From Streptomyces ochraceiscleroticus (lineage in GTDB: Bacteria; Actinomycetota; Actinomycetes; Streptomycetales; Streptomycetaceae), in contig NZ_JOAX01000003.1 of the NCBI RefSeq assembly GCF_000720485.1, positions 248,001-312,000 on the forward strand: a stretch of DNA of 64,000 bases, written 5' to 3'. Positions 16,780 to 25,954 of the stretch are shown here, one piece after another (positions within the stretch are counted from its first letter, which is position 1; the number at the start of each line of letters is the position of its first letter). The translations under genes were made by a program, and so were the position numbers. The notes beneath the pieces are model-generated. The model ran no database searches, was not told where the DNA came from, and was given only the letters and a program-made list of their open reading frames with translations.

Positions 16780-18924
16780 CTACTGCTGGATCCGGCCGTC
16801 GGAGCGGGGCGGAGGCGGCTGCGGAGGTTGCTGCGGGGGCTGCGGCTGCTGCGGCGGTGCCTGTCGCGGCAGCGGCGCCTGGCGCGGCTGAGGTGCCGGC
16901 TGCGGCTGGGGCTGCTGGGCAGGTGCCTGGTACTGCTGCTGCGGTGCGGACGGCTGGGCGGGCTGCTGCCCGGTGCTGCTCAGCCGGGGCCGGGCGGACT
17001 TCTTCGGCCCGGTCTGCTCCGTCGCCGGTGCCTCCGGCCGCTGCGGCGGGGACTGCTGCTGCGGCTGCTCACCGGGCTGCCCCACCCGCTGCTTGTTGGC
17101 CTGTGCCGCCTCGTAGGCGTTCTGCCGCTGCTGCCGCTTGGTCGGGTTGGTCCAGCCGCCCTTCTCCAGCTTGCCGCCGAGCAGCTTGCGGTCGGCGAAC
17201 CGGGTGGCGGCGCCCGCGGCGCCGGCCGCGACCCGCCCGCCGACGCGTCCGGCGCTCCCCGCGCCGCTCTGGCTCTTGTCGATGAACTTGCTGGTGGCGG
17301 CGTTCGCCATGTCTCCGACGCCCAGCGCGTCCTCGGCGCCGGCGATCTTCGGGCTGAAGTTCCCGGACAGCAGCTTCTTGAGCATCATCACCACCGCGAC
17401 GGTGACCAGGAGCAGCAGCAGGAGCTGCATGCCCAGCGCGATCTGCGCGGGCAGGATCATCTGGTAGAGCACCAGCAGCACCGTGAGGATGACGCCGAAT
17501 CCCGCGCGCAGCACGAAGCTGTGGATGAACGTCTCCAGCCAGCCCTTGAGCAGTTTCTGCTGCGAGGGATGGATGCCGAGCGTCGCCACGAGGGGCAGCA
17601 GCACGACCAGGATCAGCGTGACGGCGTGCCAGAGCAGCGTCAGCACGCTGAGCACCATGACCATCAGCCCCACGATCAGCGCGGCGACGATGGAGTAGAA
17701 GGCCATGCCGACACGGTTGCCGGCGTTCTGTCCCGACCAGTCCTTGAAGATGTCACCGTGGTCTCCGCCGGCGACTTCCTGGCGGATCGGGGTCCAGTCG
17801 TCCTCGAATTTATTGAGGTCCTTTCCGCGGTCCTTGTTCGTCTCCGACTGGGCGACGGCATGACGGACGCGCAGGTCCTGGCAGCGCGCTCCCTTGCCCC
17901 AGTCGCAGGTCTCGCCGGGGTCCGCGGCGGTGCAGCCCGTCTTGTCGTCGATGATGCAGTCCTTGCCCGCATCGCCGAACTGCCCCAGGGCCCAGGGCCG
18001 GAATGCCAGGGTGTCGTACATCGCGCAACTCGACACCCGCATACCGCGGTTGTGCACGCCCTTCGGCAGGTCGCACGGTGGCTGCATGGTGCCGGAAATG
18101 CCGGACAGCACGGCCTCGGTCAGCAGTGAATTGGCCTGGGCGATACCCGAGTCGGCCGTACTGACGACCTTGTCGTAATTGCCGCCCGTCAAGAAGGCCA
18201 TCACCGCGACAATGGTGAGGCCGGCCCATGCGACGCCCGACCAGACCTCGCGCATGTCACCCTTGCGCCATTTGCCGAACACCCAGAGGCCGGTCAGCAC
18301 GATCATGACGGGGACGGCGGGCCGCAGGACGTTCTTCTTCAGCGTCTGCACGACGTTGTCCCGGCCCTCGTAAAGGCCGGCCAGCGGGCTGGGGTTCGAC
18401 GCCGATTCCTTGATGGAGATGGACGCGCGCGTAAGGATCTTGGTGCCGTTGAAAATGCTGTCGGCGATGCCGTTGTTGACGTAGTCCATGACGCTGCACT
18501 CGTCGGCGCCACTGCCCCACTCGCCGTTGTCCTCGGCCGCGTCGCCCTTCCCCTTGAAGGTCATGGACCAGTTCAGCCCGCGCATGCCGTTGAGCTCGTA
18601 CAGCGTGTAATTGGCGGCCGGGCCCGGCATTTCCACCGAACCGCTGACCGTGCCACCGCGCACCCGCTCGGTCAGCGAGCCCTCGTCCGGCTTCGCATTG
18701 CGGTCCCACTGCTTGACCGCCGGCATCAGCGCTTCACCGTTGTTGCCCGGCGTGTCCATCTGGTAGCTGTCGTCACCGGTGATGTCGCACGCGAATGCCA
18801 TGGCGTTCGCGGGCGCGGGGGTTGCCAGCAGGACGGCCGCCAGGGCGAGCAGCACGAAGAGGCCGGCCCGCACCGCCGTGCCGACCTTGATCAATCGCCA
18901 GCTTATTGCGCGGCGCGGAACCAT
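16780..18924 (-). CDS. VirB6/TrbL-like polytopic membrane subunit of the T4SS
   Basis: A 714-residue protein with a signal peptide (residues ~14-42, ending A-P-A-N-A), an exported N-terminal domain, then about six transmembrane segments in two groups. A large extracytoplasmic loop between the groups carries at least six cysteines (including D-C-I-I-D-D and G-E-T-C-D-W). The C-terminal ~210 residues are cytoplasmic and end in long proline/glutamine tracts. This layout matches VirB6/TrbL-type inner-membrane channel subunits of Gram-positive conjugation systems. It follows VirB4 and a lipoprotein gene on the same strand. The leader carries CGGGGGATTC like that of the WhiB-like gene. Confidence 0.8.
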   Translation of the reverse strand: MVPRRAISWRLIKVGTAVRAGLFVLLALAAVLLATPAPANAMAFACDITGDDSYQMDTPGNNGEALMPAVKQWDRNAKPDEGSLTERVRGGTVSGSVEMPGPAANYTLYELNGMRGLNWSMTFKGKGDAAEDNGEWGSGADECSVMDYVNNGIADSIFNGTKILTRASISIKESASNPSPLAGLYEGRDNVVQTLKKNVLRPAVPVMIVLTGLWVFGKWRKGDMREVWSGVAWAGLTIVAVMAFLTGGNYDKVVSTADSGIAQANSLLTEAVLSGISGTMQPPCDLPKGVHNRGMRVSSCAMYDTLAFRPWALGQFGDAGKDCIIDDKTGCTAADPGETCDWGKGARCQDLRVRHAVAQSETNKDRGKDLNKFEDDWTPIRQEVAGGDHGDIFKDWSGQNAGNRVGMAFYSIVAALIVGLMVMVLSVLTLLWHAVTLILVVLLPLVATLGIHPSQQKLLKGWLETFIHSFVLRAGFGVILTVLLVLYQMILPAQIALGMQLLLLLLVTVAVVMMLKKLLSGNFSPKIAGAEDALGVGDMANAATSKFIDKSQSGAGSAGRVGGRVAAGAAGAATRFADRKLLGGKLEKGGWTNPTKRQQRQNAYEAAQANKQRVGQPGEQPQQQSPPQRPEAPATEQTGPKKSARPRLSSTGQQPAQPSAPQQQYQAPAQQPQPQPAPQPRQAPLPRQAPPQQPQPPQQPPQPPPPRSDGRIQQ

Positions 18925-18982
18925 AGGGAATCCCCCGAATGAGAATGAGTGAGCGAAGAGGGCGGTACCGGCCCGGGCCGGT

Positions 18983-19618
18983 TCAGTTCTCCACGTAATT
19001 GGTCAGTACGCATCCGGAGATATGGGCCTTCTCCTTCTTGTAGCCGCTCGGCGGCGCGAAGGACGGCGCACAGTTGAGCTGCAGCAGGCCGGTCTTCTCC
19101 AGGCCGCCCGAACCCTCACCGGAGTAGTCCACGACGAAGTCCTTGCCCAGGAAGAACTTGCCGTCGGTACGTCCGGCGTCGATCACCCCGCGCTTCACCT
19201 TCTTCTCGCGGTCGTTCTTGTACGCCTGCTCGAAGGCCGTCATGTTCTTGGGGCGGTAGATCAGATAGCTGGACGTCCAGTCGGTGCCGCACACCGCTTC
19301 CTCCTGGATCGTCCAGGCCGCCGCTTCCCGCTTCTTCTCGGCGGACGCCGAGTCGGACACGTCGTCGACGAAGGGGTCGTTGAGACGGTCGTCATGGGGG
19401 TCGTTGCTCAGGTTCGAGCAGTCGACGTGCTGCTGCAGGAATTCCTGTGCCTTCTTGAGCGAGGAGGCACTGGGCAGCCCGCCGTCCTGCTTTCCTTCGC
19501 CCTTCTGGTCCGCACCGCTGTGCGCGCCGCCGCCCTTCGCGTCGCCCCCGTCGCAGGCGGCAACCGACGTCAGGGCGGTCAGAGCGGCGCCGATCAGGAG
19601 CATTCGCTTCATCCGCAT
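18983..19618 (-). CDS. Lipoprotein of the T4SS locus
   Basis: A 211-residue protein with a lipoprotein signal peptide: basic start M-R-M-K-R-M, hydrophobic core, and lipobox S-V-A-A-C with lipidation at about Cys22. A glycine/charged linker leads to an exported domain with three further cysteines. The ATG at 19618 has GAGG 8 bases upstream. Placed between the VirB4 and VirB6-like genes, it may be a surface component of the apparatus in the position where other systems encode VirB7-like lipoproteins. No recognised family. Confidence 0.75.
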   Translation of the reverse strand: MRMKRMLLIGAALTALTSVAACDGGDAKGGGAHSGADQKGEGKQDGGLPSASSLKKAQEFLQQHVDCSNLSNDPHDDRLNDPFVDDVSDSASAEKKREAAAWTIQEEAVCGTDWTSSYLIYRPKNMTAFEQAYKNDREKKVKRGVIDAGRTDGKFFLGKDFVVDYSGEGSGGLEKTGLLQLNCAPSFAPPSGYKKEKAHISGCVLTNYVEN

Positions 19619-19650
19619 GGCTCTTACCTCTTTCGTTGGTGTCTTCCGGC

Positions 19651-22635
19651 TCAGGCGGCGGACGTGCTGCCCGGCGTGCCCGCAGGGGCAGGCTCCGCGG
19701 CGCGCGCCGTCGCGGCCGGGTCCGCCGCCGCTTCCTGCAGGTACGTCCACTCCCACACGCTCAGCGGCGGGTTCTTGCCCTGGCGGGCCGGGCGGGTGGT
19801 GCCGTTGGTGTCGGTGGCGGCGAGGATCTCCTGGAAGACGAGGTCGACGGCCACCGTGCCGACCCGCTTGTCCGCGTCGCGCTGCAGGCAGACACCGGTA
19901 CGCAGGTCCTGGAGGGCGTCGATGACCTTCTTGTCGTCCTCGGCGCGGCCGAGGAGCGGGGCCACGAGAGCGGCCTCCTGCGCGGACTTCTGCTTGAAGG
20001 CGAAGACGGTGTGGATCTGGTTGGCGCCACCGCTGCGCGCCTCGGAGTCCTCGATCTGGACCAGGTCGATGGCCTGCTGGGTGATCAGCACGGTGACCGC
20101 GAGGTACGAACGGCCCTGCTTGAGCGCCCGTCGCATCAGGTCGCGGCCGCTCTCGGTCGCGGTGACGACGTACGCCTCGTCGACGAAGAGGGCCTTGGGG
20201 CGCAGCCCGACCTCGCCGGTGACCGGGTTCTTCTCGTACCCGACGTCCAGCATCTGGCTGCCGAGCTCGACGACCGCCATCAGCGCGGTGGCCGCGAGGC
20301 GTTCGGCGGGGTTCCAGTTGCGGGGGTCGGTGGCCGACGGGGACTGGAATCCGCGCAGGGTGATCACCGTTCGGCGCTTGCGCATGCTGGACAGCGGCTG
20401 CGGCCGCTCGGCGAAGGCGAGTCGCGCGTACGGCAGGGTGCGCAGCTCGGTCAGCAGCATCTGGGCCAGCTTGAGGTCCTTGGCGGCCTCCCGGTCCCCC
20501 GTGGCGACGGCGTGGTCGTAGGCGCGCACGACCTCGTCCACGACCTGCCACAGCGTCGGGCGCGGCACCTGCTGCGCGGCGTCGCGCGCGGACATGCCCT
20601 GCTCGACGGCCTGGCGCACGGCGGAGTTGTACCAGCCGACGACGGTCGCCATCGCCTCGATGACGGGCAGCCGGACCCGCTGGTAGTCCTCGTCGCCGAG
20701 GAAGCCGCGCAGCATGCTCTCCGCGAGCAGCCGGCCGGAGGCGACGTCCCGGGCGATCACCCAGGGGTCGAGGACGCCGGCCTGGCCCTTGAGGAGGTCG
20801 ACGACCTCGGTCTCGTCCCAGAACTCCCGGTTGACGGGCTGGAAGCGGCTCTGTGGCGTGCCGAGGATGCCGGACTCCGCGTCGCCCGCGAACCCCGGAT
20901 CGTTCACCTGGGCCCCGAAGCCCAGGTAGTAGCACATCTGGGCGAAGTCGGTCTTGGGGTCGATGACCAGGCAGCGGACGCCGGACTCGGACTCCTCGTA
21001 GAACTTCTGCAGCGCCAGCGAGGACTTGCCGCCGCCGGACGCGCCGACGATGGCCAGGCCACCGCCGTCGTTGCGGGCCGGGCCCACGTGCAGCGAGTAG
21101 TGCACGGGCATCTTGCCGGCCCAGCCGACGAGGTTGCCGACCCAGCCGAGCCGCTTGCCGGAGCGGTGCTCGGGGTTGTCCCCCAGCTCGGTACCGGCCG
21201 TGGGCAGCCCTGCGCCGAGCTGCTCGACCTCCTGCAGGCGCAGGTAGGGAGCGATGGGCAGCTTCGGCGCGTCGCCCGGAAGCTGGGACTGCAGGAGCCG
21301 CCACTGCTGGCGGGTGGGGCGCAGCAGCGTCACCTTCAGGTCCTGCTTGAACTGCATCTCCAGGATGCGGCGGCGCCGCTCCAGCTCCTTGACGTCCGGA
21401 GCGGAGACGGTGAAGCGGATCTGCGCCTCCATGCCCGGCATCTTGTGCTCGTCGATGTCGTCGCAGAGGTTCTGGGCGCGGGTGACCTGGTGGGCGAGCT
21501 TGGTGTCGGGCTGCCGCCCGGAGTTCGCCATGTCGTTCATCTCGTCGACGAGGTTGCCGCGGATCTTGTCGGCGCGGTCCTTGAACTTCGGGTACGGGAT
21601 CAGGGTGAACCGCATGTCGATCTCGACGGGGAACTCGACGTGCTGGGCGGCGTACCGGGCCCACGCGGTGCTCTGCCGGAAGCGCGTCTCGGCCGGCCAG
21701 TTGGCGGCGACCAGGGTGGTGGTGTAGCTGGTCTGGCGCTCGCCGCTGACCTCGTCGTACTGGTGCAGCACGATGTGCGTCTTGCGGTTCTCGCCGGAGA
21801 AGTCGACGACCAGGTCGAACTGGTCGGGGCCCCACGAGCGACTGCCGAGCACCGGCTCCGGCGGCACGGGCAGCTCGCCGTGGAGCGGCTTGCGGATGAG
21901 CCAGACCAGCTCCTCGCGGGTGAGCGGGGTGCCGTTGAGGCCCTCCAGGCTCTCGTGCACCTCGGTGGCGACCTGCGTCCACTCCGCGAGCGCCATGGGC
22001 GAGAGGTACTCGTCATTGACTCCCGTGGCGGTGGCCGCGGCCTGGTCGGCCACGCCGCGCACGCCGCGCAGCAGGCCGGGGTCCTCGTGCGGTTCGTCCT
22101 CCTCGGCGACCACACCGCTGTCGCCGCGCTTGAGCGAACCGAGCTTGACCAGCAGGATGTTGCGCTCGCGCATCGCGCCGATGCGCTCCTGGTACTCCGC
22201 CTTGCGGAGGTTGTACGCCTTGTAGTTCTCGGTCGGGTCCCAGGCCACCGCGTTCAGCTCCTCGGCCCAGTTCAGGGCCGTGATCGGCTGGTAGACCTTG
22301 CGGTAGTGGCACTCCACGTTGCGGTCGCCGCGCGCGAGGCTGAGCAGCCCGCGCGCCGGCCCCTCGGCCATCGACTGCAGCTCGGCGGCGCTGAGGTACT
22401 CGTCGATGGCGGTGGGTAGGACGAGCCCCGTCCACACGGAACTGCCGTGGACGAAGATCATGTCGTCGGCGTAGCGGTACGGGAGCCGGAGCTCCTCGCG
22501 GGCGGTCTTGGTGCGCTGGGTCGCGGACTGCTTACGGGCGCCCTGGCCCTGGCCTTTGCCCTTGGAAGCAGCCGCCATGATCATGGCGACCACGAAGAAG
22601 GCGGCCGCCCCGCCCAGAAGGATCAGCATGAACAT
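19651..22635 (-). CDS. VirB4-family ATPase of a type IV secretion system
   Basis: A 994-residue protein with one N-terminal hydrophobic segment (residues 3-23), a ~500-residue VirB4 N-domain, and a C-terminal P-loop ATPase. Walker A is G-A-S-G-G-G-K-S-S (531-539) and Walker B is A-L-F-V-D-E-A (814-820). Downstream motifs V-L-I-T-Q-Q and F-A-F-K-Q-K match the VirB4/TraC/TcpF class that powers pilus assembly and substrate transfer. The length is at the upper end of the family. It starts 7 bases after the PrgI-like gene. It is the clearest evidence that the locus encodes a real T4SS rather than the FtsK-type TraB system usual in Streptomyces. Confidence 0.93.
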   Translation of the reverse strand: MFMLILLGGAAAFFVVAMIMAAASKGKGQGQGARKQSATQRTKTAREELRLPYRYADDMIFVHGSSVWTGLVLPTAIDEYLSAAELQSMAEGPARGLLSLARGDRNVECHYRKVYQPITALNWAEELNAVAWDPTENYKAYNLRKAEYQERIGAMRERNILLVKLGSLKRGDSGVVAEEDEPHEDPGLLRGVRGVADQAAATATGVNDEYLSPMALAEWTQVATEVHESLEGLNGTPLTREELVWLIRKPLHGELPVPPEPVLGSRSWGPDQFDLVVDFSGENRKTHIVLHQYDEVSGERQTSYTTTLVAANWPAETRFRQSTAWARYAAQHVEFPVEIDMRFTLIPYPKFKDRADKIRGNLVDEMNDMANSGRQPDTKLAHQVTRAQNLCDDIDEHKMPGMEAQIRFTVSAPDVKELERRRRILEMQFKQDLKVTLLRPTRQQWRLLQSQLPGDAPKLPIAPYLRLQEVEQLGAGLPTAGTELGDNPEHRSGKRLGWVGNLVGWAGKMPVHYSLHVGPARNDGGGLAIVGASGGGKSSLALQKFYEESESGVRCLVIDPKTDFAQMCYYLGFGAQVNDPGFAGDAESGILGTPQSRFQPVNREFWDETEVVDLLKGQAGVLDPWVIARDVASGRLLAESMLRGFLGDEDYQRVRLPVIEAMATVVGWYNSAVRQAVEQGMSARDAAQQVPRPTLWQVVDEVVRAYDHAVATGDREAAKDLKLAQMLLTELRTLPYARLAFAERPQPLSSMRKRRTVITLRGFQSPSATDPRNWNPAERLAATALMAVVELGSQMLDVGYEKNPVTGEVGLRPKALFVDEAYVVTATESGRDLMRRALKQGRSYLAVTVLITQQAIDLVQIEDSEARSGGANQIHTVFAFKQKSAQEAALVAPLLGRAEDDKKVIDALQDLRTGVCLQRDADKRVGTVAVDLVFQEILAATDTNGTTRPARQGKNPPLSVWEWTYLQEAAADPAATARAAEPAPAGTPGSTSAA

Positions 22636-22642
22636 GGAGAAG

Positions 22643-23170
22643 TCATCCTGCGGTGGTGTCGGACAGGCCCCCGCCCGCCGTGCTGCGGGCGGGGCCTGCG
22701 GAGAAGGAGGAGCCGCGTTCGGCGGCGGCCCGGCGCGCCTGGTCGTAGTGCGACTGCCAGCGCGGTGAGCCCGGCTGCCAGAGGATGACCTGCCAGTGCA
22801 GCTCCTCCGGCTCGCGGTCGGCGGAGAGTCCCTGCAGCCGCTTGGGCTGGAACCAGTAGTCGGCCCAGACCACGATCTGCTGGCTCAGCGTGAGTGCCGA
22901 GGGCAGCGGGCGTCCCCAGATGAAGTAGATGGCGAACGGCGGTCCGAAGTACAGGATCGATGTCCACATCGACAGGCCGAGGAAGGGGAGGAAGGCCGAC
23001 AGCGACAGCAGCGCGATCAGCCACACCAGGCCGAAGCCGAAGGCCGCACCGAGGGCGGGCAGCAGCAGACCGGGAAGCGGGATGTTGCCCCAGTTCCAGA
23101 TCCGCTTGGGACGGTTCAGCAGATCGGTGTGGTCGTAGGCGACCATGGACTCGGGTGCTTCGGGCGCCAT
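22643..23170 (-). CDS. PrgI/TcpE-like (VirB3-type) membrane protein of the T4SS
   Basis: A 175-residue protein with a short N-terminus, the segment L-L-N-R-P-K-R-I-W-N-W-G-N-I-P-L-P before two adjacent transmembrane segments (about residues 30-80), and a soluble C-terminal half with W-A-D-Y-W-F-Q-P-K-R-L. This is the expected form of the small VirB3-like partners (PrgI, TcpE) that precede or fuse to VirB4. The ATG at 23170 has GAGGGGAG upstream. Confidence 0.8.
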   Translation of the reverse strand: MAPEAPESMVAYDHTDLLNRPKRIWNWGNIPLPGLLLPALGAAFGFGLVWLIALLSLSAFLPFLGLSMWTSILYFGPPFAIYFIWGRPLPSALTLSQQIVVWADYWFQPKRLQGLSADREPEELHWQVILWQPGSPRWQSHYDQARRAAAERGSSFSAGPARSTAGGGLSDTTAG

Positions 23171-23237
23171 CAGCCGCTCCCCTCGAGGTCTGGCGGTCGG
23201 AATCGGGTGATCCTGCGGGCCCGGGAGGCCCAGCGGG

Positions 23238-23498
23238 TCAGCCCTTGCCGCCGATCTGCTCGCCGAGGCCGATCAGCACGGACGCGAGGCCGGTGGCGCC
23301 ACCGATGATGAGCGCGGCCAGCGCGATCATGCCGAAGCCCTGGAACGCCTCGCGCATTCCGTCGCCGCGCTTCATCGACAGCAGCATGCGGATACCGAGG
23401 ATCAGCAGGGCGATGACCGCGACCATCGTGCCCGCGTTGCGGAGGATGTCCTGGATGTTGCCGAACATCTCGTTCATGGTGGTGGCTGCCAGATACAT
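23238..23498 (-). CDS. Small two-TM protein, VirB2-like pilin or TcpD-like candidate
   Basis: An 86-residue protein with an amphipathic N-terminus and two hydrophobic helices (about residues 22-40 and 55-78) separated by a short basic loop, K-R-G-D-G. This is the size and topology of VirB2/TrbC pilins or TcpD-like partners. No long cleavable signal peptide is obvious. It lies between the TcpC-like and PrgI-like genes with ribosome site AAAGGA. Confidence 0.7.
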   Translation of the reverse strand: MYLAATTMNEMFGNIQDILRNAGTMVAVIALLILGIRMLLSMKRGDGMREAFQGFGMIALAALIIGGATGLASVLIGLGEQIGGKG

Positions 23499-23536
23499 GG
23501 CGTGTTCCTTTCAAGTACTGAGGGGGGAGCGGAGTG

Positions 23537-23566
23537 GCCGGCGGTCCGGGACGGCACGGCGCCGGC
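23537..23566 (-). other. Intercistronic inverted repeat between tcpC-like and pilin-like genes
   Basis: GCCGGCG and CGCCGGC form a 7-bp stem around 16 bases in the gap downstream of the TcpC-like gene. It could attenuate transcription or stabilise the downstream message; a full terminator seems unlikely because all later T4SS genes are on the same strand. Confidence 0.35.
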
Positions 23567-23580
23567 CTGTGGTGTGCGGG

Positions 23581-25209
23581 TCAGTCGTCCTTGCCGGAGC
23601 GCTTCTTGCCGCCGGCGGACTCCTTGTCCTTCTTGCTGGTGGGCTCGGTGGACGGCTCGGTCGCCGCGTCGTCGCCGGAGCCGGCGCTCGCCTCCGGCGC
23701 GGGGGTCGCCTCGCCCGCGTCGGCGGAGCCGCCTTCGGGGTCGAGGACGCCGCCCCTGATGTCCTTGATGAACCAGCCCTGCTCGGTGTTGACGACCGTC
23801 ATCCGGTACGCACGCCGGACGGTGCCGCCGTCGGCGTCGGTCCAGTCGACCGTGACCCGCGCCTGTACCGCCTGGTCGGTCTTGTACGAGATCGTGTCGC
23901 CGTCGTCGGAGCCCTCGGGCGCCAGCGCCTGGACCTCGTTGACCTGCGGCTCGGAGAGCGCGCTCTGCAGGCCGGAGGTGGCGGAGGAGGTGGCGTCCGG
24001 AGTCGTGAAGCGGGTCATCGCCGTGGCGTCGGAGCGGCCCCACGCCTCGAAGTAGCCCGGCAGCACCTTCTTCTGGAGCTGCGCGGACAGGACGTCGTCC
24101 ACGACCTGGTCGTCCTCGTCGACCGGCGGGACCGAGCCGCGGGCCGGCAGGGGCATCTCGCCGACGTTGCCGGCGATCCGCAGGCCCTCACCGTGGGCGA
24201 GGTCCTTCACGTACACCGGCACGGAGAGGGTGGTGAGCCTGCCGTCGCTCAGCCGGACCTGGATGCCCAGGTAGCGGCCGTGCTCCCCGTACTCGGGCAG
24301 CTTCTCGACCGTGCCGTCCCAGTTGGCGACGACGGCCTTCTGGGCACCGTCACCGCTCCAGCCGCAGTCGGCGTCCACCCCCGCCGAAGCGAAGCGGGCC
24401 AGCGCCTTGCGCCGGTTCTCCGAGGTCTGCGGTGAGTAGGTCAGGCACAGCAGGGCGTAGTGCTCGGCGAAGGTGGCGGCGGCCTGCGTCGGGAACTGCG
24501 TCAGCCGGTACTTCTCGGCCTCCGCGGCGTCCAGAGCGGCTGCCTGCGGTGCGCCGGACTTGCCGATGACCAGGCCCATGACGCCGCAGGAGCCGAGCGC
24601 GAGCGCGCAGGTGGCGATCATCAGCGTGGCACGCAGCGCCACGTGGGTACGCCGGCCCGAGGGGATGCGGCCGCCGGGCTTGGGGACGTCGAAGGACTTC
24701 CCGGTGCCGGCCGCTCCACCACCCGGGCTGCCCGCCACCGTGGTGGCGGCGCCCGGCTTGCCGCCCGACTTGCGCTGTTCCCGGGCCGCCTTCTTGCGCT
24801 CGTACTCCGCCTTGCGCTCGGCCCTGGCCCGCTCCCGCTTCTCCTTCTTCGCGTCCTTGCCGGAGCCGGCGGAGGCGCGCGGCGGGAGGGTGGGTACCGC
24901 TGCCTGGCTCGGCGGCACGGCGGCCTGCGGCGCCCTGCGCACCCAGGCCGCGGCGACCTGCGCCCGCGCGGCGTCCGAGGGCATCGAAGCCGGCTGCGGG
25001 GGCTGTCCCTGCGGCTGTCCGCCCTGCTGCGGGCTCTGCGGGTTCTGCTGGTAGCCCGGGTACTGACCGCCGTACTGCTGTTGCTGCGCGGGCTGTTGCT
25101 GAGGCGGCTGTTGCGCGCCGCTCTGTTCCGCAGGATGACCGAAGGGAGCGGGGTGCCCGGAAGGCTGGCCTCCGCCGACCGCGCCAGCAGGGCTGTTGTG
25201 GTCTGTCAT
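23581..25209 (-). CDS. TcpC-like (VirB8-type) conjugation protein
   Basis: A 542-residue protein starting at ATG 25209. Residues 1-75 are glutamine/proline/glycine-rich and 115-150 are highly basic and helical (R-A-R-A-E-R-K-A-E-Y). One transmembrane segment lies at about 191-215, then an extracytoplasmic region contains two NTF2-like modules: one ending near V-P-V-Y-V-K-D-L, the other with G-W-F-I-K-D-I-R-G-G. TcpC/VirB8 proteins form the periplasmic or wall-side ring of T4SS. The charged E/S/T-rich tail ends in a lysine cluster. It is the first gene of the minus arm. Confidence 0.82.
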   Translation of the reverse strand: MTDHNSPAGAVGGGQPSGHPAPFGHPAEQSGAQQPPQQQPAQQQQYGGQYPGYQQNPQSPQQGGQPQGQPPQPASMPSDAARAQVAAAWVRRAPQAAVPPSQAAVPTLPPRASAGSGKDAKKEKRERARAERKAEYERKKAAREQRKSGGKPGAATTVAGSPGGGAAGTGKSFDVPKPGGRIPSGRRTHVALRATLMIATCALALGSCGVMGLVIGKSGAPQAAALDAAEAEKYRLTQFPTQAAATFAEHYALLCLTYSPQTSENRRKALARFASAGVDADCGWSGDGAQKAVVANWDGTVEKLPEYGEHGRYLGIQVRLSDGRLTTLSVPVYVKDLAHGEGLRIAGNVGEMPLPARGSVPPVDEDDQVVDDVLSAQLQKKVLPGYFEAWGRSDATAMTRFTTPDATSSATSGLQSALSEPQVNEVQALAPEGSDDGDTISYKTDQAVQARVTVDWTDADGGTVRRAYRMTVVNTEQGWFIKDIRGGVLDPEGGSADAGEATPAPEASAGSGDDAATEPSTEPTSKKDKESAGGKKRSGKDD

Positions 25210-25478
25210 CGAGTCGGTTTCTCCAACGCGTTCGGTCACCGGCCGCCGCATTGTTCGTGGCGGGCCCCCGTTCAGCCAGGTGCCCGAGCAGTGTGGCAAA
25301 TACTTGTCGCAGCAATGCCGTTGTTTTCCTCGCCCGGCGGGCGGGAGGAAAAGGCGAGGAATTGCGGTGAGGAAAACCGGAGACGCGTCCGCCACCGCTG
25401 ACACAGCCTTTCGCGACAATGCGGCGGGGTCTGTCCATCCGGCGCCCCCGATCCGACAGCCCTGGCGAAGGACGAGAG
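25210..25478. promoter_or_regulatory. Divergent intergenic control region of the two T4SS arms
   Basis: This 269-base gap separates the first genes of both arms. It holds an inverted repeat at 25324-25352 with TTTTCCTC and GAGGAAAA arms around GCCC/GGGC, followed by two further GAGGAA direct repeats ending near 25376. A similar TTTCCTC / GGGAAA / GGAATT arrangement recurs at 26335-26372. Promoter hexamers are not convincing. Operator function is inferred from symmetry and position. Confidence 0.5.
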
Positions 25479-25940
25479 TTGAGCGAGCAGTACGCGCACC
25501 CGCAGCCGGACGATCCGCGTGCCCCGGGTTACGCGCAGCCCGCCCCCGCGCCGCAGACGCTGGCGGCGCAGCATGCCTGGGTCGCGGGCTACGAGCCCGG
25601 CAACCCGTGGCAGGCCCAGCTCTGCATGCAGACGCAGTACGGCACGGTGGCGTACCCCCTCACTCCGCACACGATGCCCGAACTCCTCGAGTCCCTGGTG
25701 CTGGTGGCGCAGGAGCAGCAGGGCATGCCGGCCGGTCTCGAGGATTCCGCCGGCGCCGCCGAGCACCGGGAGGCGCCGGAGGAGGACCCCGAGGACGCCA
25801 CGATGCACAACGGCCGGGCCGCCCGCCTCACCGGCTGGGCACTGGTCCACGACCTGTGGGAGAGGGAGGACCCCACCGCCCGCATCGTCATGGGCGCGGT
25901 GGTCGTGGCCCTCCTCGTCCTCGGCGTCTTCCTCGCCTGA
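25479..25940 (+). CDS. C-terminally anchored protein of unknown function, first gene of the T4SS plus arm
   Basis: A 153-residue protein. The start is taken as TTG 25479 (L-S-E-Q-Y) because AAGGA lies at the correct distance; an upstream ATG at 25419 would add 20 arginine-rich residues inside the control region. After a proline-rich leader, the core contains W-V-A-G-Y-E-P-G-N-P-W-Q and T-M-P-E-L-L-E-S-L. A single C-terminal transmembrane helix (I-V-M-G-A-V-V-V-A-L-L-V-L-G) follows. Not recognised; it couples closely to the DUF4913 gene. Confidence 0.68.
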   Translation: MSEQYAHPQPDDPRAPGYAQPAPAPQTLAAQHAWVAGYEPGNPWQAQLCMQTQYGTVAYPLTPHTMPELLESLVLVAQEQQGMPAGLEDSAGAAEHREAPEEDPEDATMHNGRAARLTGWALVHDLWEREDPTARIVMGAVVVALLVLGVFLA

Positions 25941-25954
25941 CCTTCGGAGACCTC

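Noticed and set aside
18983..21982. Reading the lipoprotein as the end of a 999-residue protein
   Set aside because: The upstream part is an out-of-frame shadow of virB4; the real start is ATG 19618 with a ribosome site and lipoprotein signal peptide.
19636..22419. 927-residue plus-strand frame opposite virB4
   Set aside because: Antisense shadow of the VirB4 ATPase; no domain or ribosome site.
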